Shown here: in pieces, positions 7,457-14,270 of the stretch
Layout: the number at the start of each line of letters is the position of its first letter
How positions within the stretch are numbered: the stretch's first letter is position 1
Assembly (NCBI GenBank): GCA_002373815.1
Contig: DFKH01000109.1
Span: forward strand, 1 to 21,790
Source: Alphaproteobacteria bacterium UBA3650
Lineage (GTDB): Bacteria; Pseudomonadota; Alphaproteobacteria; CAAHEQ01; UBA3637
Direction of reading: 5' to 3'
Length of the DNA: 21,790 bases
The notes under the pieces: model-generated
What the model saw: only the letters and a program-made list of their open reading frames with translations
Databases searched by the model: none
Told to the model about the DNA's origin: nothing
Position numbers and translations under genes: made by a program

Positions 7457-8107
7457 ATGAAAAGATTATTTGTATTTCTTTCTTGCTTTATAGTATTACC
7501 TGTTTTGGCACAAAATGCAATTCCTTTTTGTACCTCTATGTCTACGCGAATTACAGTACGTACAAAACCAGGTAATCCACAATACGTAACCCAGTATTCA
7601 CGCGAAGATTTCCTACGCAAGGCGGATGCACAATATTCCCCTTATACCTTAGGACTTACAGTTGTCAAACCAGAAATTACTGTTTCTGTTAAACCTGAGT
7701 TAAAAGAGTTATTAGGACAAATTTGTGTTGGTCTTTCCGACGTTGAAATTGAAATGGGCTATCCGTCTATGACTGTTTATATTGATAAAAAATATATGCC
7801 CTCAAGTTGTGAATATCGTACGATTAAAGAACACGAGGATTATCATGTCAATGTTGCTCAACAAGCTCTTTCATTCTTTAGACCTGATGTTGAACGTGTT
7901 GTTTCTCAAACAGTAGAAACATTTTCTCCTAAAATTGTTTTCTCAAGGTCTGAGATCAGCCCAGAAGTCAATAAGTTTGCCAGTAAAATCAATGAAGCAT
8001 TGAAACCTGTTGTCAAACATATTAAATCAAAATTAGATGAAAAAAATGCTGCAATTGATACCCAAGAAATGTATCATAAGACGACAGCTGTTTGTCAAAA
8101 CTGGTGA
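7457..8107 (+). CDS. Secreted protein with an HExxH motif, putative periplasmic zinc protease
   Basis: The 216-residue product has a Sec signal peptide (about 1-19, ending VLAQ) and a predicted periplasmic mature part. Residues 126-130 read HEDYH, fitting the HExxH zinc-binding signature of metalloproteases, inside a helix beginning TIKEHEDYHVNVAQQ. A third zinc ligand downstream is not obvious by eye. Four cysteines in the mature part (including CEYRT just before the motif and AVCQNW at the C-terminus) suggest disulfides. I do not recognise the family; it vaguely recalls DUF922-like secreted zinc proteins, which have a similar histidine-rich helix. It has its own probably leaderless promoter. 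Its stop directly abuts that of the convergent zntB-like gene, with no intervening base. Confidence 0.65.
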   Translation: MKRLFVFLSCFIVLPVLAQNAIPFCTSMSTRITVRTKPGNPQYVTQYSREDFLRKADAQYSPYTLGLTVVKPEITVSVKPELKELLGQICVGLSDVEIEMGYPSMTVYIDKKYMPSSCEYRTIKEHEDYHVNVAQQALSFFRPDVERVVSQTVETFSPKIVFSRSEISPEVNKFASKINEALKPVVKHIKSKLDEKNAAIDTQEMYHKTTAVCQNW

Positions 8108-9073
8108 TTAGAACCATTTCACTTTTTTCAAAATAAGTGTTTGAATGACTGCAAGCACAATTAAGATAATGGTAATCGCTAAAAATCCATATTGATGTTC
8201 ACCAAACGGAATACCCCCCACATTAGCCCCTAATAACCCTGTTATAAATGTTAGTGGTGTAAATATGACCATAATCAAGCTCATCAAATACATGGTTCGA
8301 CTCATTTCAATATTTGTTTGAGAATCAAGCTCCTCTTGGGTAACAGCTGAATGGTCACGAGCAAAATCCAATTCTGAAACAATTGTTGTTAAATCTCGAG
8401 AAACTTCTTGTAATTCTTGAACATTCTCTGGGCTAAATATATTTTCTTCAGCACACAGCTTATTCATTAAGTCTCGTTGTGGTACCAAGTAGCGACGCAA
8501 ACCCACAATCTTATGTCGTAACACACTTAAATGATGGCGTAATTCTGCATCTTCACGAAAAGAGGTTTCGGCTATGACTGCTTCTTCCAGCTCATCCCCC
8601 TCTTCATTGATATCCACCAATGTTTTTTCAATACGCGCGTTCATTTGGTGGGCCAATTTCACAAAGCAATCTTCAATTGTACTAGGCCCTTTGCCTACTT
8701 TCAAATCATTGACAACCTTGGCAATCGTTGGCAATGCGCGATGAGACAATGTTAGTAAGCGATTTTTTGTCATCCAGATATGCAATGCAATCATATCATC
8801 TTGTTCATTTGCAATTGCATTTACCCCTCGCAAAACAATCAATACACCTTTTCGTTCTTTAAAATAACGTGGCGTTGTATCAGAATCTAATAAATTTTCT
8901 AACACAGCAGGGGATAATTTTTGTTGTCTCAACCATTCTTGATTTTTTTCGTTTGCATAATCAATATGAACCCAAACAGGATCTTTTGTTTGATGAGAAA
9001 TGGATTTTAATGTCGCTGATTTGGCGCGACCATTACCATTCAGCACATAACAAAATTCCGTCGTGACTTTCAT
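8108..9073 (-). CDS. zntB: CorA-family divalent cation transporter, ZntB-like
   Basis: This 321-residue inner-membrane protein has a long cytoplasmic helical domain (1-260) and two C-terminal membrane helices (about 262-281 and 296-315). The first helix is followed by G282-A-N284-VGGIP. CorA magnesium channels carry GMN here, whereas ZntB zinc transporters have GxN followed by GG-(I/L/V)-P, so ZntB is the better match. The N-terminus (YVLNGNG, VWVHIDYAN, EWLRQQ) also fits ZntB. The family is a homopentamer moving zinc or related cations. GGGGAG just upstream of the ATG supports the start. It is the last gene of a hisS-led operon, 18 bases after the preceding gene. Direction of transport and metal cannot be read from sequence. 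Confidence 0.88.
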   Translation of the reverse strand: MKVTTEFCYVLNGNGRAKSATLKSISHQTKDPVWVHIDYANEKNQEWLRQQKLSPAVLENLLDSDTTPRYFKERKGVLIVLRGVNAIANEQDDMIALHIWMTKNRLLTLSHRALPTIAKVVNDLKVGKGPSTIEDCFVKLAHQMNARIEKTLVDINEEGDELEEAVIAETSFREDAELRHHLSVLRHKIVGLRRYLVPQRDLMNKLCAEENIFSPENVQELQEVSRDLTTIVSELDFARDHSAVTQEELDSQTNIEMSRTMYLMSLIMVIFTPLTFITGLLGANVGGIPFGEHQYGFLAITIILIVLAVIQTLILKKVKWF

Positions 9074-9091
9074 TTCTCCCCCTCATTCCGT

Positions 9092-9625
9092 TTACTTCAA
9101 GATCAAAATCTCTTGACAATCACATAGGTTCGTTTGCCAGAAAATCCAGCACACGATGCCATCTAATAAAATTGGCACTAATACCTTTTCAAATGGAAAG
9201 TGAGCATGGCCACCATTCATTTCTTTCAACCATGCGTACACATGAACCCCTAAAATATGCGCTACAGCACCACATAATGCCGCCAATAAGAACGAATCAA
9301 TATAGAGCAAGTTCCAATGCAGGCCTGGGTTATATGTCAATGTCCCCATATACACGAATCCAATGGATCCAACTGACAATGCCATTAAAATAAGGTTTCG
9401 CCCCGGAAAATTCCAATTTCTTTTTTCGCAAAAACGAATCATCCAATAACCAAAGATAGCCAATAATGCGCCAGATAGCACACCCACCACTTCATCTTTT
9501 ACACCCAATTTTTTGGCGATGGCTAAACCGCCTCCCACAATCAAGGGACATAAGGTTGTACATGCTGGGTTAGCCAATACTTTTGTTGATAAAATTAAAC
9601 TCATTATCCATGCTATCATTTTCAT
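9092..9625 (-). CDS. Polytopic membrane protein of unknown function between hisS and zntB
   Basis: The 177-residue product has an N-terminal signal-like segment ending near VLANP, then about four membrane helices. A cysteine pair in ACTTLCPLIVGGGL follows the signal, and CDC lies near the C-terminus; with a lone cysteine in the first loop these could form disulfides or a redox or metal site. I do not recognise a family. The start is set by AGGAG seven bases upstream of the ATG at 9625; the frame extends ten codons further into hisS, without a ribosome site. It lies 11 bases after hisS and 18 before the zntB-like gene, so all three are probably cotranscribed. Confidence 0.7.
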   Translation of the reverse strand: MKMIAWIMSLILSTKVLANPACTTLCPLIVGGGLAIAKKLGVKDEVVGVLSGALLAIFGYWMIRFCEKRNWNFPGRNLILMALSVGSIGFVYMGTLTYNPGLHWNLLYIDSFLLAALCGAVAHILGVHVYAWLKEMNGGHAHFPFEKVLVPILLDGIVCWIFWQTNLCDCQEILILK

Positions 9626-9636
9626 TTGTCTCTCCT

Positions 9637-10935
9637 TTATTTTTGGGGCAACCAACTGTTTGGATCTGCCACCTGTTGATCTCCAGTTTCCATATTTTTC
9701 ACCATGTTGTCAATATCAAACCACACGTATGGGATTTTTTTATCATTGGCATATTTCAATTGTTTGGCCAATTTTCCACCTTCTAAATACACTTCTGTTT
9801 TTATACCACGCATCCGCAACTTTTCGGCCACATCTAACATTTTTGTTTTGTCAGCACCTTCCACATTGACAACCAAAACTTCTGTTGGCGATTTCGCCCC
9901 TGTTGTCATAAGCCCTAATTTCAATGCAACTCCTAAGGCACGAGAAATGCCCATTGACATCCCCACGCCAGGCAGTTTGCTTTTCGTCATGGTCGAGGCC
10001 AAATTGTCATAGCGACCGCCACCACCAATAGAATCTGCAAAATCTGTACCCACCAATTGCACTTCATAAGTTGTGCCTGTGTAATAATCAAATCCGCGTA
10101 CAAGCGACATATCCACGCAATAAGGCACTTTACACAAAGAAGCATATAATTTTACGCACTCGGTCAACTCATTGAGCCCCAATTCCAAAGTCTCATTTTG
10201 AACGCCCAAAGCATGAACCTTATCCGCGAAGGACAAATCTGTTGTGTTAATTTCGGCAATTTTTAAGCAGGCGTCAATTTGCTTTGTGGATAGGTTTAAT
10301 TCCGTCAACATCTCACGCACCCCATCCGAACCAATCTTCTTTAACTTATCAAGGATACGCAAGGTATCACCCACTTTTTCAATGCCTAATCCCTCTGCAA
10401 ATCCTGCCAAAATCTTACGATTAGAAATTTGCAAAACAATATTTTCAAAGCCAATTTTTTGCCATGCCTCACATACCACAGCAGGAATCAATGCATCATA
10501 TTCAAGGGCCAATTTTTCACGCGCAACGATATCCACATCACATTGAGTAAATTGACGATAACGCCCCAATTTTGGACGCTCCCCACGCCAACAGGGTTGC
10601 ATTTGATAGCGTTTAAAAGGAAACACCAAATCATTTTCATGTTGTGCCACATAACGTGCAAATGGTACTGTCAAATCATAGCGCAGCCCCATTTTTGCTT
10701 CTTCTTTTTCTTCGGCTTGCAAACGTCCCAACACATACATTTCTTTATTTGTATCGGCACTTTTGGAAAGCAGCACCTCCAATTTCTCCACCACTGGTGT
10801 TTCAATGGAACAAAAGCCATGGCTTTCAAACACAGCACGAATTTTATCCAACATCTGTTGCTCTAAAATGCGCTCTTCTGGCAAATACTCTGGAAAACCT
10901 GTAATTGTGGCTGGTTTAATTAGTTGTGCAGACAT
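9637..10935 (-). CDS. hisS: Histidine--tRNA ligase
   Basis: HisRS charges tRNA-His. The 432-residue protein has the class II core: motif 2 (about 107-133, PFKRYQMQPCWRGERPK then GRYRQFTQCD), the histidine-specific LVRGFDYYTGTTYE (278-291), SIGGGGRYDNL (302-312), motif 3 GMSMGISRAL, and an anticodon-binding domain (about 350-425). The motif wording (RYQMQPxWR, QCDVD, GFDYYTGT) resembles the form seen in some Actinobacteria and Bacteroidetes more than the E. coli form (RHERPQKGRYRQFHQ, GLDYY). GTAAGGAG upstream of the ATG and a consensus promoter give a short leader. It heads an operon with a membrane protein and a zntB-like gene. Confidence 0.95.
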   Translation of the reverse strand: MSAQLIKPATITGFPEYLPEERILEQQMLDKIRAVFESHGFCSIETPVVEKLEVLLSKSADTNKEMYVLGRLQAEEKEEAKMGLRYDLTVPFARYVAQHENDLVFPFKRYQMQPCWRGERPKLGRYRQFTQCDVDIVAREKLALEYDALIPAVVCEAWQKIGFENIVLQISNRKILAGFAEGLGIEKVGDTLRILDKLKKIGSDGVREMLTELNLSTKQIDACLKIAEINTTDLSFADKVHALGVQNETLELGLNELTECVKLYASLCKVPYCVDMSLVRGFDYYTGTTYEVQLVGTDFADSIGGGGRYDNLASTMTKSKLPGVGMSMGISRALGVALKLGLMTTGAKSPTEVLVVNVEGADKTKMLDVAEKLRMRGIKTEVYLEGGKLAKQLKYANDKKIPYVWFDIDNMVKNMETGDQQVADPNSWLPQK

Positions 10936-10961
10936 TTCATCACTCCTTACAATATGTTGCT

Positions 10962-10990
10962 ATGATAGCGAAAAAAAACAAAAAAATCAA
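10962..10990 (-). promoter_or_regulatory. hisS promoter
   Basis: On the minus strand TTGATT (10985-10990), 17 bases and TATCAT (10962-10967) form a sigma70-type promoter. The predicted start near 10955 leaves a leader of about 20 bases with AAGGAG, unlike the leaderless genes in this window. No T-box or attenuator is visible. Confidence 0.65.
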
Positions 10991-11124
10991 GCACAAATAA
11001 AAGCGATAAATGAAATTCGCCCCTTGGGGTGTTTATTCCTCTTTGAATTGTTGCTCAAATTATCGGGTATTTTTGTTTATTTCATCTTTTTGTAATAAAA
11101 AATCCATTCAAAAATGGACAATTT

Positions 11125-11145
11125 TGTAGCAAAAATGTAGCAAAA
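11125..11145. repeat. Tandem TGTAGCAAAA direct repeat
   Basis: TGTAGCAAAA occurs at 11125-11134 and again at 11136-11145, a period of 11 bases, close to one helical turn. It lies about 75 bases beyond the 3' end of the tRNA-Thr gene. A six-base inverted repeat (TCCATT/AATGGA, 11102-11117) lies beside it. Function unknown; a remnant of integrase arm sites is one possibility. Confidence 0.55.
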
Positions 11146-11165
11146 TCATTTTTGGTCAACAAAAA

Positions 11166-11203
11166 AAAATCAAGGGTGAAAATCTGCTCAAACCCTTGAT
11201 TTT
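11166..11203 (-). terminator. Rho-independent terminator of tRNA-Thr
   Basis: An 11-pair stem (AAAATCAAGGG / CCCTTGATTTT) with a 16-base loop starts 14 bases after the tRNA CCA end. On the minus strand it is followed by a run of T (11161-11165, plus the T's of the stem). The plus-strand reading also ends in T's, so it may work both ways. Confidence 0.8.
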
Positions 11204-11217
11204 ATTAATTTAAAAAC

Positions 11218-11293
11218 TGGTGCCGATTGTCAGATTCGAACTAACGACCTACTGATTACAAATCAGTTGCTCTACCAACTGAGCTAAATCGGC
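11218..11293 (-). tRNA. tRNA-Thr (anticodon UGU)
   Basis: The 76-base minus-strand gene folds as a complete cloverleaf: acceptor stem GCCGATT/AATCGGC, D arm GCTC...GAGC, anticodon stem ACTGA/TCAGT with loop TTTGTAA (anticodon TGT), T stem GTTAG/CTGAC (one G-T pair) with loop TTCGAAT, discriminator A, and an encoded CCA. UGU reads ACA and, with wobble modification, other ACN threonine codons. It has its own promoter and terminator, divergent from tsaB. TsaB, encoded next door, takes part in t6A37 modification of ANN-reading tRNAs such as this one. Confidence 0.97.
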
Positions 11294-11303
11294 AACGGAA
11301 TGC

Positions 11304-11332
11304 ATTCTAGCATAGAATCAAAAAAAGTGCAA
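11304..11332 (-). promoter_or_regulatory. tRNA-Thr promoter
   Basis: On the minus strand TTGCAC (11327-11332), 17 bases and TAGAAT (11304-11309) lie just upstream of the mature tRNA 5' end at 11293. No GC-rich discriminator typical of stringent control is obvious. Confidence 0.7.
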
Positions 11333-11402
11333 GAACTTTTTTTATTCTCTTTCATTTATCTGTTACGATATTATCGTTTATCCCAAAAGAAAGATTTCTT
11401 CC

Positions 11403-11431
11403 TTGCTTTTTGTTGGTAAAATAGTTATAAT
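11403..11431 (+). promoter_or_regulatory. tsaB-rimI promoter (leaderless configuration)
   Basis: TTGCTT (11403-11408), 17 bases and a perfect TATAAT (11426-11431) precede the tsaB ATG at 11438 by 6 bases. The intervening TCAGGG-type stretch is too close to the ATG to work as a Shine-Dalgarno. Confidence 0.8.
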
Positions 11432-11437
11432 CAGGGT

Positions 11438-12058
11438 ATGATAAAAAAACAAAAACTGTGTTTAGCCATTGATACGGCTTCTGATATTTCTTCCGTTGCA
11501 TTATGTGATACTGAGGGACATAGTGCAGTTTCACAAATGCAAGTATCTAGAGGACAAGGAGAGGCCTTAATGGCTATGATTCAAGCTGTTTTAGATAAAA
11601 TGAAAAAAACGCCCAAAGATTTAACACACATTGCCGTTGCTGTTGGTCCTGGTTCTTTTACTGGTGTTCGTATTGGTCTTGCCACCGCACGTGGCTTAGG
11701 TTTAGCCCTTCATATCCCCGTTTTAGGTGTTGATAATTTTTCCGCTACTGCTTATGGCCTCAATAAGAATATCACTATCGTTTTGGACAGCAAGCGTGAT
11801 GATTACTTTGTTCAAAGCTTTGATGCAAAAGGAAATCCGCTAGACACCCCCGCTCTTAAGACGGCCTCTCAAATAAAGAAAGCTTCTTTAACTGTTTGTG
11901 GTAGTGGGGCCATTAAGTTAGCTCAAGATATTAAATGTAAAGTTATTGATCCAGTACAAGAAACAGCCCTATCAATTGCTCAAATTGCCTTAAATACGCC
12001 CGAAAAAACGACTGAACCTCACCCGCTTTATTTAAGAGATGCCGATGTCACAATTTAA
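11438..12058 (+). CDS. tsaB: tRNA threonylcarbamoyladenosine biosynthesis protein TsaB
   Basis: TsaB is the catalytically inert partner of TsaD in the TsaBDE complex that makes t6A at position 37 of ANN-decoding tRNAs. The 206-residue protein has the ASKHA-fold start LCLAIDTASDISSVAL, SRGQGEALM and the family signature AVGPGSFTGVRIGLATARGLGLAL (split here as AVGPGSFTGVRIG and LATARGLGLAL). The C-terminal half is shorter and more variable, as usual. The ATG is at the predicted transcription start, implying a leaderless mRNA. The gene overlaps rimI by 20 bases, the common tsaB-rimI arrangement. Confidence 0.95.
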   Translation: MIKKQKLCLAIDTASDISSVALCDTEGHSAVSQMQVSRGQGEALMAMIQAVLDKMKKTPKDLTHIAVAVGPGSFTGVRIGLATARGLGLALHIPVLGVDNFSATAYGLNKNITIVLDSKRDDYFVQSFDAKGNPLDTPALKTASQIKKASLTVCGSGAIKLAQDIKCKVIDPVQETALSIAQIALNTPEKTTEPHPLYLRDADVTI

Positions 12059-12479
12059 AGGATCCTCTTATGCTTCTGCATTAGCTACTTTACACACCTT
12101 ATGCTTTGTTGATCCTTGGTCTGAGGATAATTTTCGTAACATTTTAAATTTACCAACAACATTTGGAATTGGCGATGAAAAAGGATTTATTTTGTATTCA
12201 GATTTGGGGGATGATTTAGAAATTTTAACTATCGCTGTTCATCCCGATTATCGACGCAAAGGGATTGCTACAAATCTGATTAAGGAATTACAAAATTTTG
12301 CTCAAAAAAATCAAAAGGGGAAAATTTTTTTAGAGGTCAATGTCAAAAATACACCAGCCGTTCAGCTATATCTTAAAAATGGTTTTATTCAAAGTGGTAT
12401 TCGCAAAAACTATTACCATGAAAAAGGTCAAACTTTTGATGCCTTGTGTTTTTATTGGCAACAAAAAAACTCCGCTTAA
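12039..12479 (+). CDS. rimI: Ribosomal protein bS18 N-alpha-acetyltransferase RimI
   Basis: RimI is a GNAT-family enzyme that acetylates the N-terminus of ribosomal protein S18. The 146-residue protein has the family landmarks HTLCFVDPWSE near the start, ILTIAVHPDYRRKGIA with the R-x-x-G-x-A acetyl-CoA loop, FLEVNVKNTPAVQLYLKNGF, and a C-terminal YYHEKGQTFDALCF. It overlaps the tsaB 3' end by 20 bases, so translation is probably coupled. A second ATG two codons downstream (12045) has AAGAG at better spacing and may be the true start. The TAA stop (12477-12479) lies in the loop of the terminator that follows. Confidence 0.93.
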   Translation: MPMSQFKGSSYASALATLHTLCFVDPWSEDNFRNILNLPTTFGIGDEKGFILYSDLGDDLEILTIAVHPDYRRKGIATNLIKELQNFAQKNQKGKIFLEVNVKNTPAVQLYLKNGFIQSGIRKNYYHEKGQTFDALCFYWQQKNSA

Positions 12480-12491
12480 ACGGAGTTTTTT
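12464..12491. terminator. Bidirectional Rho-independent terminator between rimI and the VirB6-like cluster
   Basis: An 11-pair stem (five A-T pairs plus ACTCCG/CGGAGT) with loop CTTAAA is flanked by A's on the left and T's on the right, so it can stop both the plus-strand tsaB-rimI transcript and the minus-strand cluster. The rimI TAA stop is in the loop, and the minus-strand stop (12493-12495) lies two bases to the right. Confidence 0.88.
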
Positions 12492-12492
12492 C

Positions 12493-13113
12493 TTATTTGT
12501 ACGCAGGAATTTTAATTTGCGCAAAATAACCAGGTGGAATACGAATCGTGCCATATCGAACATTATCCATTCTGATCACACGATCTTTACGCCCTGTCAC
12601 AGATACCGCCAATTCAAAAAAATCTTGGGCTAATTTTTCATAGGTATAGTTATTCATCACGTATAATACACAAGGCGCGCTTGCTTCCACTTGTCCACAC
12701 CTTTTCAGTGGTTCTTTAATGTCTGGATTGGAAACAATGCCTTGCAGTCCTTTTGGCGCTTGAGCCGGCGCCTCATCTGATCCGCCAAACATGATAGCTC
12801 CCATCAATAATCCAATAACAAAGATACCCGCGGCAATAATCACTTGTCTTTTGTTTGTTGGTAAAGCATTAAATTTATTGACGACTTTTTCTTTTTGCTC
12901 TTGCAATTTATCGAATGTGGCATTCATTTTTTCAGCTGTTTGAGTTTGCTCACTTGTCGTATTCGGGGCACTCGCTGGAGATTCCACAGGTGCTTCAGGC
13001 ATTCCTGTTGGGACGGGATTCACCGCTGGCTTGGGCTGAGGAGTCGGGGCCGCAGGTGGTGTTGGTACTTGAACAAAGCCTCCTGGTGGAGGTGGTGCTT
13101 TAAAATCTGTCAT
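12493..13113 (-). CDS. Proline-rich single-pass membrane protein of the VirB6-like cluster, unknown family
   Basis: The 206-residue product has a cytoplasmic Pro/Ala-rich N-terminus (about 1-50, starting with a PPPPGG stretch), a polar helical segment (55-85), one membrane helix (89-109) and an extracytoplasmic C-terminal domain (115-206) with two cysteines (139, 148) that may pair. The N-in bitopic layout with a small periplasmic domain is like VirB8, VirB10 or DotI-type scaffold proteins, but no specific motif confirms any of these. Its Shine-Dalgarno AAAGGAG lies in the end of the upstream gene, whose TAA stop is one base before this ATG. It is the last gene before the terminator. Confidence 0.7.
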   Translation of the reverse strand: MTDFKAPPPPGGFVQVPTPPAAPTPQPKPAVNPVPTGMPEAPVESPASAPNTTSEQTQTAEKMNATFDKLQEQKEKVVNKFNALPTNKRQVIIAAGIFVIGLLMGAIMFGGSDEAPAQAPKGLQGIVSNPDIKEPLKRCGQVEASAPCVLYVMNNYTYEKLAQDFFELAVSVTGRKDRVIRMDNVRYGTIRIPPGYFAQIKIPAYK

Positions 13114-13114
13114 A

Positions 13115-14257
13115 TTATTCTCCTTTCTGTATAAATCGTATTAAATTAAATTTAATTGCAAAAATAAATTCTGCATCTCCTACATTTGTTGGGATTCCAA
13201 TCAATGCAACTTCTTGATTCAGCGAACTGCTCACTTCAAAAGACGATAAAGTCGCATTCGCTGCGCGTAGTGTAATTTGTGTTCGTTCACTTGATTGATC
13301 CTTGATACGAGTTTTCATCACTACCGCCATATTGGGATATGGCAACGTATTATTTGTGCATTCGTTCACATTAAATTTCATTTGCCATCCATTTGGCACC
13401 ACGGCTTGTCCTGCCACGAGTGGTGTGAGCGCGTAAGCTGATTCTACCTTATTTAAAAATGATTCTACACTTGTTTTACTTTTAAGGACAACAGGACGTC
13501 CCACCATTGCGCGTCCAATAGAAGCCACAATTCCTGTACTGTTATTTAACACACCTTGCCATCCTCCCGCATTTGGGTAAGGAACAGCCTGATAGGCTTC
13601 AATATCGGCCGCTAATAAATAGGAATCATTCAAAATTTGGCGTACTAATTTTCTGGCCTTCTGTAATTCTTCTGGTGATACAATCATACGAATTTGATAT
13701 TTTTCCCAATCCACATTTAAATTTTCAATTTCGCTTCCACGCAAAGCATCCAATACAGCCATCAGCACCACTTTGTTTTTGGGTACATTCAAGGCATACT
13801 CCGCCCGACGCAACAATGTGAGCGTCTTGGTGGAATCTTTATAACTATACAATACATCACCAGCCTCAGCTAATTGATCTACTACTGCAGATAGCTCACC
13901 TTTCACATTTTGCCCTTCTAACAAAGTATATTCTGTCCGTGGGGCCAAAACCTTAATGCCGGCAGACTCCAACAATCCCCCCAATACTGCATCTACTGGT
14001 TTGTCGTGAAAAGTATATCCATTGACGGCATATCGTGGCAACATATCGCCATTTTGCAATGGTACAAACGAAAAATCATCTGGTGTCAAAACAATTGTAT
14101 TAGATATCTGTTTGTCTGCACTGGGCAACATACACCTAAATGGCATCTCTGCATCAGCATATACTGCGGGAGAAACGCGACGCACATTGGGGTCAGCCAT
14201 CGCTTGACAAGCCAATCCAATTCCTATAATTACGCTAAAAACATGTTTTATTCTCAT
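13115..14257 (-). CDS. Periplasmic secretin-N-domain-like protein of the VirB6-like cluster
   Basis: The 380-residue product has a signal peptide (about 1-21, MRIKHVFSV to QAMA). Residues 77-150 look like an STN/N0 secretin domain: a strand, a helix VDAVLGGLLESAGIKV, a strand, a second helix LSAVVDQLAEAG, then two short strands. Residues 153-212 resemble a secretin N1 repeat, ending with VSPEELQKARKLVRQIL. The C-terminal part (213-380) could be a short or degenerate secretin-like region: AADIEAYQAV, then beta-rich segments and EVALIGIP. It is too short for a full secretin (usually 450-700), so it may be an outer-membrane ring component such as a DotD/DotH or TraK/VirB9 analogue, or a mini-secretin. 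Domain calls are by eye. Confidence 0.55.
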   Translation of the reverse strand: MRIKHVFSVIIGIGLACQAMADPNVRRVSPAVYADAEMPFRCMLPSADKQISNTIVLTPDDFSFVPLQNGDMLPRYAVNGYTFHDKPVDAVLGGLLESAGIKVLAPRTEYTLLEGQNVKGELSAVVDQLAEAGDVLYSYKDSTKTLTLLRRAEYALNVPKNKVVLMAVLDALRGSEIENLNVDWEKYQIRMIVSPEELQKARKLVRQILNDSYLLAADIEAYQAVPYPNAGGWQGVLNNSTGIVASIGRAMVGRPVVLKSKTSVESFLNKVESAYALTPLVAGQAVVPNGWQMKFNVNECTNNTLPYPNMAVVMKTRIKDQSSERTQITLRAANATLSSFEVSSSLNQEVALIGIPTNVGDAEFIFAIKFNLIRFIQKGE

Positions 14258-14270
14258 GCGTCTCCTTCTG

